Shown here in pieces: positions 56,987 through 64,000 of a DNA stretch of 64,000 nt (positions are counted from its first letter, which is position 1; the number at the start of each line of letters is the position of its first letter). Source of the DNA: Sipunculus nudus. Its lineage: Eukaryota; Annelida; Sipuncula; Golfingiida; Sipunculidae. The notes beneath the pieces were generated by a model that made no database searches, had not been told where the DNA came from, and was given only the letters and a program-made list of their open reading frames with translations. The position numbers were made by a program, and so were the translations under genes. The stretch is from positions 26,598,008-26,662,007 of the forward strand of contig CM049313.1 in the NCBI GenBank assembly GCA_026874595.1, written 5' to 3'.

Positions 56987-57600
56987 TTCAGTGTTAAAAG
57001 ACAAGGACTCAGGTCACCTTTGTTCATGAAAACATTAGGTTCAGGTTTTTTGTTGGGCTTATTGCTCCATTGCTAATGAAGATATTTCTGTTAAAATTAT
57101 ACTGATGTTCTGTGACATTACCAATAGACTATCTAGGTTGAGTTTTATTATAGGCAAAATCCACTCATATTTAATGTGATCAGAGGTCACCAAGCTACTT
57201 TAAGTCAGTGCGATAACTTAGCAGGAAAGTGAGTTTCTGAATACCCGGCGAGCTCTGTTGTCCTCAGACCACTTGTTTCTGTAAGATGGTAAGCACTGTT
57301 AAATTAAATTTCATATCCTGTGTCCTGTACATGCAGAGATGTTGAAACTCTGACCATTCCCCCCCCCCCCCCATCCGCACACCATATTTTAGTTTTTTCT
57401 GTTAAGGTCAACTTCAGCTGAGCTCTGTGACCCATGAGTTCCTTGTTTCATTTTTTGTTTGGTTATAGGCTACCATGATAGAAAACTGATCAAAATTGGC
57501 AAACAAATTCCTAAAAATATTTGCATTAAAGTAGTGCATGTTGATGATGTCATAAGTTTTTGCTTAAAGCTAGGCATCCTGATCCATGGGTCACTTGTTA
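56987..57600. other. Intron with two family A 3' ends
   Basis: 3' ends at 57445 (TTCAGCTGAGC, GTGACCCATGAG, TTCCTTG/TTT) and 57597 (CATGGGTCACTTG/TT). A poly-C run lies at 57359-57372. No gene. Confidence 0.5.
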
Positions 57601-57601
57601 C

Positions 57602-58190
57602 AGCCCCACTTGAATAAGCAGGTGCCTTATAGTAATCACCCTGTCCTTCTGTCTGCCCAACTGTCTGTCTGTCCGTCCGTCCACAAATTCATTTCAGAAT
57701 AATTAGTTCAGTATGGATGGACATACGGATCTCAAACTATTAACTTATATATGGCCCACCACTAAGGCAAACCCCTATTGATTTTGGGAACATTAGGTCA
57801 AATGTCCAGGTCACAGGTCCAACATCTCTAAATAGTTTGTCAGTGCATTTAAAGCCAAACTTTACATCCCAGACCTTCCATCTTGCACGTAGGTCACCTG
57901 CCAATAGGGGAAGATTCCTGTCGATTTTATGGTGTAAGGTCAAGGTTGTAGGAGCCATTTCTGGATGATAACTTATGAACCTCAAACTTTACTTAAATAT
58001 GGCCAACCACCAAAGCAAGAACCCTATAAATTTTTGGGTCAAAGTTCAAGGTCAAAGGACCACATCTTTGAAAAGGTAGTGGAGGCATAGTAAATATTTC
58101 ATTGGAAATCTTTCACTTTTGGATAACCTAACAACAAGGGAAGAACCATATTGATTTCAACATCACATTATTATTATTAGTTTAAAGGTC
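57602..58190 (+). mobile_element. Family G repeat (unclassified)
   Basis: Starts just after a family-A 3' end with CAGCCCCACTTGAATAAGCA, whose CACTTG / CAGGTG arms can pair, then GTCTGTCTGTCCGTCCGTCC and about three core units of roughly 170 bp (caaactttacttaaatatgg, tcaaggtcaaaggacc). It resembles the other families in layout, but no 3' end was found. Confidence 0.45.
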
Positions 58191-58528
58191 ACAGGACCAT
58201 CCTACTGATCTACATACTGACAAGGCTTACAGTTTAATACATCAGAAGTAATTATGCCTCTGTTGCTTGGAATACTCCACTCCTAGTCACCATGCATCAT
58301 ACATGACTTTCACTGATTCAGACCTTAGTATGCATCTTGGTTCAGATGTTTAAATACTGTTTTGGGTCAGTTCCCTCTGTATCTGCATGTAACCAGGTCC
58401 GTTGTTATATTTTTCAAGCATCACTCAGCCCACACTAGAAGTCTATGCCCCTTTTGTGGGGCCCTTTCTGACTTGTCAGTATTCCAGTTATTGACACGAG
58501 TCTAATCATGTTCTTTTCATTGCTTTAG
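58191..58528. other. Intron before last CEP120 exon
   Basis: No repeat end recognised; ends in acceptor TTGCTTTAG. Confidence 0.6.
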
Positions 58529-58757
58529 ATTACAAGAAGGAGCCAACAAAAGTCAGCCACATTCCCTGGTGGTAAGTGGTGGAAGTGGAGGCATGCGCCC
58601 CCTGGTAGCAGAAACTGATCACAATGAGGATGAGCATTTAACTCGCCTGATCGAAGAGAGGGACTCATTGCTGCGAACTGGGGTCTATAAGAATGATGAT
58701 CCAATAATTGTGGAATTAGATAGACAAATTAAAGAAGCTATTGCAATAAGGAACTGA
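58529..58757 (+). CDS. CEP120: CEP120 last coding exon
   Basis: 229 nt: one base completing the split lysine codon, then 75 codons and the stop TGA at 58755-58757. It encodes LQEGANKSQPHSLVVSGGSG, a variable spacer, then DEHLTRLIEERDSLLRTGVY, KNDDPIIVELDRQIKEAIA and IRN. The LTRLIEERD.L.RTGVY....II.ELDRQI.E tail is conserved to the C-terminus of vertebrate CEP120, which confirms the true gene end. Confidence 0.96.
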
Positions 58758-59790
58758 AACCTAAAAACATCCCAGATGTGTTACAGTGTTCACTGGACAA
58801 CTAATAACATCCCTGATACGTTACAGTGTTCACTGGACAACTAATAACATCCCTGACACGTTACAGTGTTAACTAGACACAAATTAGAAACAGGTACAGG
58901 AAGAGGTTCTGTAAAATAAAGACCTAGCATTAATATGTATGGTTATACCTGTGTTATACCTGTGTGGACAATGTATGTTGATTTGCACAAGTTGATCTTA
59001 CAAGGAAATGTAAGACAAGTAAAGGTACATGTTCTCAAATTGTATGTATCAAGGATATCCAGAATACAGCAACAGAAATGGAACAAGTCATGTGACAGAT
59101 AATGGTCATAACTGTATGGGTGATGCTGGCAGACCCTGGTGATCACTTCCAGTCACATGCATTAACTCATCAAACATTGTACTGTACCTGAGCTTTAAAC
59201 TAGATTATCTCCTGTGTCTGCCTAGATTATCTCCTACCTCTGAAACTAGGTTGCAGCTGTCCAGAAACCATAGTTTATTAAAATCACTTTTTTTATGTAA
59301 ATACTAAGCATAGCCCATGGAGTTTCGCACACATTTATATTCGTCTTTGACTGATGTGTATCAACACCAGGAAAAGGCAAATTAATAGATTGGATTTTAT
59401 TTATAAATTCATGCGTATAAGCCATGCTTGTTATATATATCATCAGCTGATGGCGTGGGAACACTGCAGCAGAATGTTACTGATGACTGGGTGGTTTCAG
59501 ATGTCAACATAAGGGGCCACAGCTGCTGATTATTTAAGATAAAATTTGTCATATATTTCAAACCTCAGTACAACACAGTAAACCCAATCACATCTCCGCA
59601 TGCCAGTAAGCATATAAACTGTGTGAGACCTTAAACCCCAGTGTCATCCATGTGAACTAAAGGTTTTATGTATATTAATATTTATTTTCTCTGTGTATTG
59701 TGTCTTTCATGTTTATGTTACTCTGATGTATCATACTTGTGTTTTATGCTGTCATGTTATAATATAAATAAAAATTGTTTTTTGATAGTT
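58758..59790 (+). other. CEP120: CEP120 3' UTR with two poly(A) signals
   Basis: Sequence after the stop contains three tandem copies of a roughly 40-bp unit (58772-58879; acatccctgatacgttacag, tgttcactggacaactaat). AATAAA at 58915-58920 and again at 59767-59772 would give UTRs of about 0.18 and 1.03 kb. Cleavage positions are inferred. Confidence 0.65.
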
Positions 59791-59844
59791 TGTTTTAGGT
59801 GGTTTTGCTTGTAATACGAAGTACATGTAGTTTGTGTGCTTTTT

Positions 59845-60260
59845 AGTGAAACTGTGAGCTTATGTGATGGCACTAAATTATGTGGTATGACAGGAGCTAG
59901 CATCTTTAAATTTTATTCAGATGTTGATTACATGATTAACAATTTAGGGATGAGGTTATGGGGACAAACATTATAAACCTTCAAAAATCTTCGACTCTGA
60001 AATTATCAAGCCAAATTATTTAATATTTCACTTAAATGATCATTGACAAGAACTAGTTTTTTAAATCCCGTTCAGAGATTTTTGGCAGAGTTACAGGAAG
60101 CTGAACTTAGTCATTTGGCCAAGTAAGCATACTAATATTTCTATATCAGAAATGGCAAGAGAAGCATCACCAATATATGCAGATTTTGGTCACATGACAT
60201 ATTTGATATTGAGGTTCAGTTGTGCCACCATCTTGACTGACAATTTTTTTTATGGACAAA
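59845..60260 (+). mobile_element. Family B element, 5' part
   Basis: Starts AGTGAAACTGTGAGC after TTTT; core words ggagctagcatc, gttacaggaagctgaact as in copies 1 and 2. 3' end not seen. Confidence 0.55.
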
Positions 60261-61018
60261 AAAAGTTAAGAGCTTCTTTTCATCCACTAATTAAAAACCT
60301 CTGATGAAGCCTCTTTGTACGACTATCATCTCGCCTGGGTTCATTTAACAGCAAATTACACGCATATTTAATAAGGTCATGGGTCACTAGGCTACTTTGT
60401 GCTGTCGCCGCAATTACTTGCGAAGAATATGAAGGATTTGAAAAAAAAACTAATGTTAATCGATAAAATATCTCGCCTAAATTCGATTTCCAGCTAAATC
60501 TACACCTATTTAATGAGGTCAGAGGTCACCGCACCTTTGAGGCACCATGGTGACTTAACAAAAATTCTATGGATTTTCATGAAACTCAATATACATATTT
60601 ACCAATAGAGTTTTTTACCTCCTTTAAATTCTCAGCAGATTTCACACATATTTAATGAGCTCAGAGGTTAACGGGCTGCTTTGCAGTGTCATTAAGTTAG
60701 CTACTTTGCGGTGTCATCATGATAACTTATGAAGGATTTTGATAAAACTCATCAGAAATGTTTAAAAAAAATATCTTGCCTAAGTTTAATTTCCAGTAAA
60801 ATCCATGCAGATATAATGAAGTCAGAGGTCAGCGCACTTTGGAGGCACCTTGGTGACTTGCTAAAAACCCATAGATGGATTTTACACTCCTTCATATTTA
60901 CCAATAGAGTTTCCCCCCTGAATTACCTTCTCATCAACATTCACGCAAGTTTACTGAGGTCAGAGGTTACCAGATACACGACGGGCTTATTATGCACGTT
61001 TGGGGTGCTATTTTTTTT
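60261..61018. repeat. Unclassified tandem core, about 170-bp units
   Basis: Roughly four units with 'tttccagctaaatc', 'atttaatgaggtcagaggtc' and 'accaatagagtttt'. Flanking ends not recognised. No gene. Confidence 0.5.
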
Positions 61019-61516
61019 AGCTAACCTGTGAGCTTATGCGATGGTGCGTCGTCGTCCATCATGTGGCGTCGTAGGTCTTCCGTCGTCTGTCGTGCGTCAA
61101 AGCTATCTCAAAAAGGGCAGGAGTTAGCATCACCAAATTTAGATGATAAAAACATTGTCATCTAAAAAATTCTACCGGATTTTGCTAATTTCTTTGCTAA
61201 CTGCATTTTCTTAGATTTTATAGGGAAGAAGCTAAAAAACATTAAAAAATGTTCTTCGAAACCATGCTGCCAAATTGTCCGTTCATCTGTCCCAATAATC
61301 CTCCCTGGCAAAAAGAACATATCCGAAAAATCCTGACTGATACATCCTAGTTTAAAATGTTCTAGTCCGAAACTTGCAGGTCCAAAAAGTCCATTATGCT
61401 GAAATCATAATGACTAAGGAATATATGCAGGTCATAAGAGGATCAATATTAAATTTTAAAAAGAAACATTCATACTCCCAAACTTGCAAAGGTTCGCATT
61501 CGGCCTGTAGGCATTG
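61019..61516 (+). mobile_element. Family B element, short copy
   Basis: 498 bp from AGCTAACCTGTGAGC after a T run to AAAGGTTCGCATT, CGGCCTGTAGGCATTG before TTT. It holds one core only (caaagctatctcaaaaaggg ... gaacatatccgaaa), so it shows the minimal element. Confidence 0.72.
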
Positions 61517-61549
61517 TTTCAGTTGCAGAAAGTTGAACTTGTCATTTTT

Positions 61550-63600
61550 AGCTCAGCTGACTACAAGTCATCTGAGCTATAGTCGTGGTCCATTGTCCGG
61601 CCGTCCTCCGGCCATCTGTCCGTTAACAGGGCATGTTTTTAAACCGTTGGACCTATGAATCCAAAATTTTGCATACAGTTGGATGTCCCCAAATTCTCCT
61701 ACCATACCGAAAATTAGGTCACTAGGGCTTAGTTCCTTCGAAATATTAAGGAAAAACCTCTGTTTTCCATTAAAAACCCATTGTTACACTTCAAGACTGC
61801 CTAATATCAAAATCACTGACCTGATATTGATCATTTTAATATATTAATTCCTCTATATATTTCCTATATACATACGGGAAATTAGTTCAATATCTTTTAA
61901 ATTCTTGAAATAATGGACCCGAACATAATGCACTTTGTAAAAATTCTGGAAATATTTACTCCCTTAACTTGAGAATAGCTGAAGCTAGAAATTTTTTTTC
62001 AGGTATATAACTATATTTAATCAAGATACAATTGTATACCGAAAATTCGATCTGAATTTTTCAAATTTTGTAAGTTACTTTGATCATATATAATACTAGC
62101 TGATAAACCCGGTATACCGGACTTTTCACCGCGGTTTGGGAAATATATTTACTGAGATATTGAAGGTTGGCTCATTTTTTATTATAAAAGTTAAAAGAAA
62201 ATATAGATTTTTAGTGGGATACTCTCGGAATACAATATGTACAAATAAATTTTACTGTTACTTTGTGGCGCTGTGCTCGTAGCAAAAATCATATCCCGGT
62301 ATGTTTACCTTAAAGACCTGGTCAGTGATGGTTTATATTGCGAACCGGAATGAGACGCGGGGGCATACAGTGTTTCGTTGATATTTGACTGGTTTCTATC
62401 GTTGGACGTATAAAGAATAGGTTGATGTGAAGAACACATTAGATTAAATAAATGTACGTTGCAAGGAAACTGTTCCTGAAGAAGGAAACAGAAATATACA
62501 TACATCGTAAGTAGCAGAAGCGGACCCAGCGAGACTCCATGCAGTGGGTCCGTATCCCATTTTCAGACCCCCGACACCACCCCAGCCCTGTTCCTGAATT
62601 CGGGACCTTGAATTAGGTTTTGTCATTAATCCTCCTGGGTTGAACTCTCCATTTCATAAATCGAGAAACATGTGTTTTTCTCTTTTACTGACCACGCACG
62701 TGGGTCAAATCCCTCATTGAAAGCAAGCGTTATTCATATGAACAATAGTCCTTAGTGTTAGAGGTTAAGTGACAACGATGCACGCATTCCGGTGATTGCC
62801 GAAGGCAATTCGGCTGTGCTCGGTAAAAAAAACGGAAAAATCACTAAAAAGTATGTGTATATTAAAAATTATTTATTTTCATATCGCCTATGTCACTGCG
62901 GGGATAATAACCTTTAAAATGATGTATGGCACAATATTGTACACAACGCGGTTTTAGAGAACACCGCGAACAAACGTGAACTGAATTCCTTTTATAAGTA
63001 TAAGATAAATGTTCTTGTATTTATACTCTATGCATATGCCAGAAATGATGTCAGTATTGCGAAATTGTTTTAAGTTATGGGCCCAAATATAATGCACTTT
63101 GTAAAAAATCAAGAAATATATTTCCTTCCTTAACTTGAGAATTGCTGAAGCTAGAGATTTTTGTCATGGATATAGCATTATTTAATCAAGATATAACTGT
63201 ATTCCAAAAATTAGTTCAGAATTTTTCAAATTTTACAAGTTATAAGCATAAATATAAAATCGGTACCTTAAATTTTGCCTAACTTTGACCATGGCATGTT
63301 TGTTTCCTGTGAGCACTGTTGATATAATTTTCATATCATGCAGAAATAAGGATTTCAGCTTGTTAGTTTTGAAAGATGAAAGAAATTGGCCAAAAACTAT
63401 AGCTTTTTTACAGTTTTTATGAGATCATGTCAGATCCTAGGCTCTACCCAGTCCCTCTTCAGTCACCCGTATGTTCTCTAGTTGACCTCTCAGGCCAATT
63501 ATGCATGCTTGAGGCGGGCATATAATGGTTTAACCAGGCACCTTATGGCTGGCCTCAGTTGATTCAGGTGTCCAACCCAACTCATCTATTAGTTGTTTAG
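61550..63600 (+). mobile_element. Family A element with an unclassified insertion
   Basis: 5' AGCTCAGCTGACT, ACA, AGTCATCTGAGCT, then GTCCGGCCGTCC. The core continues to about 62092 and resumes near 63019 (compare 8466-8560). Towards the end the sequence matches 8880-9060, including 'caacccaactcatcta'. Non-coding. Confidence 0.55.
62093..63018. mobile_element. Unclassified insertion of about 0.9 kb
   Basis: Sequence starting near ACTAGCTGATAAACCCGG and ending near TTTTATAAGTATAAGATA interrupts family-A core that is continuous at 8466-8530. No inverted ends or open frame of note; boundaries are good to about 20 bases. A truncated retroposon is one possibility. Confidence 0.4.
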
Positions 63601-64000
63601 ACCAACAGCATAACAATAAACATTACATAAATAAATGATTATAGGTCTATAAATACAACTTTAAAATAATCAATAGAAAAGGAATTTGATAGTTGATGAG
63701 TATCAGGGAATTGACCTGACGGCGAGTGCGTGATCGACAGCTCTATTAACCAATCAGCGAACGTTATTGTCGGACTGAAAACGAGGCCATGTAAACACAC
63801 GTGGAGGTCGGACATCAGGTCGGACATTCCTGGCACGTGTGTAAACTTTCAACTATAAATGCTCGATGGACCTCTCATAATAAATATGTTTTATTTTTAA
63901 TACGGTCGAGGCATGTTTATAATTTTTATAAAAGTTACCCCAGGTATCATTCAAAGTAACAGCAATCTAACTCTTCCTTCTCTTCGTAATAAAATCACAA
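63601..64000. other. Window end, no gene seen
   Basis: Less repetitive sequence. An AACCAATCAG word at 63749-63758 fits a CCAAT box, and the sequence there is less AT-rich, but no transcript or exon can be supported. Confidence 0.4.

Larger units (their letters stand above)
2666..59790 (+). other. CEP120: CEP120 gene, 3' portion (overall extent)
   Basis: Exons recognised by protein similarity span this interval. CEP120 is a centriolar protein of animals: N-terminal C2-like domains and a C-terminal coiled coil, needed for centriole elongation and appendage assembly (known of the family). What is seen here is the end of the last C2-like domain, a serine-rich linker, and a continuous coiled coil ending in the conserved tail with LTRLIEERD and ELDRQIKEAIA. 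The seven exons from 24878 on join in frame to 356 residues plus stop; the human protein is 986 residues, so roughly two thirds lies upstream of the window or is unseen. Introns are very long (16.5 kb between 30990 and 47491) because of mobile elements. All recognised splice sites are GT-AG. Identification is from memory of the family, not from a search. Confidence 0.9.

Noticed and set aside
63749-63758. CCAAT box of a neighbouring gene
   Set aside because: A single ten-base match near the window end without any exon or transcript support.

Overview
The window is animal nuclear DNA, most likely from a bivalve mollusc. It is AT-rich and intron-rich, has no bacterial gene layout, and is packed with short-ended repeats that carry GTCC-type microsatellites near one end and tandem-repeat cores, a style known from bivalve 'pearl' and other Helitron/Helentron-derived elements. 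The species cannot be fixed from the sequence.

One host gene is visible. The 3' part of CEP120 (centrosomal protein of 120 kDa) runs on the + strand from an exon at 2666 to the stop at 58757 and its 3' UTR. It encodes the end of the last C2-like domain, a serine-rich linker (tentative exon) and the whole C-terminal coiled coil to the end of the protein. Seven coiled-coil exons join without a break in frame. Upstream exons lie outside the window, and one linker exon seems to be missing from my list because the phases do not meet.

Nearly all the rest is intron filled with mobile DNA. At 13347-20065, antisense to CEP120, lies an almost intact LTR retrotransposon with 727/734-bp LTRs, a perfect 5-bp target duplication, a primer-binding site and a polypurine tract. 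Its pol order is protease - integrase - reverse transcriptase - RNase H. That is a Ty3/gypsy-type pol in Ty1/copia-like order, as in Gmr1 elements. At 25558-27635 is an internally deleted PIF/Harbinger transposon. At 35916-37016 and 40709-42491 are two TA-flanked non-autonomous DNA transposons. Throughout are several families (called A to G here) of non-coding elements, several of which share one blueprint: subterminal inverted repeats, a 3' hairpin, a CTTG or CTAG end before T's, and a tandem-repeat core.

Tandem arrays sit at four CEP120 exon edges. Three copy the splice junction itself (two donors, one acceptor). The fourth starts just inside an intron and is open in all three frames, so retaining that intron would extend CEP120 in frame by more than 400 residues. 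Region order: 1-2665 intron; 2666-2765 exon; 2757-3462 donor minisatellite; 3497-13346 A, B, D and F elements; 13347-20065 retrotransposon; 20066-24877 E element, microsatellites and tentative exon; 24878-30990 three exons, 73-bp array, Harbinger and acceptor array; 31008-47490 A, B and C elements and TA transposons; 47491-53978 three exons and the 43-bp array; 54314-58528 elements; 58529-59790 last exon and 3' UTR; then further A and B elements to the end.
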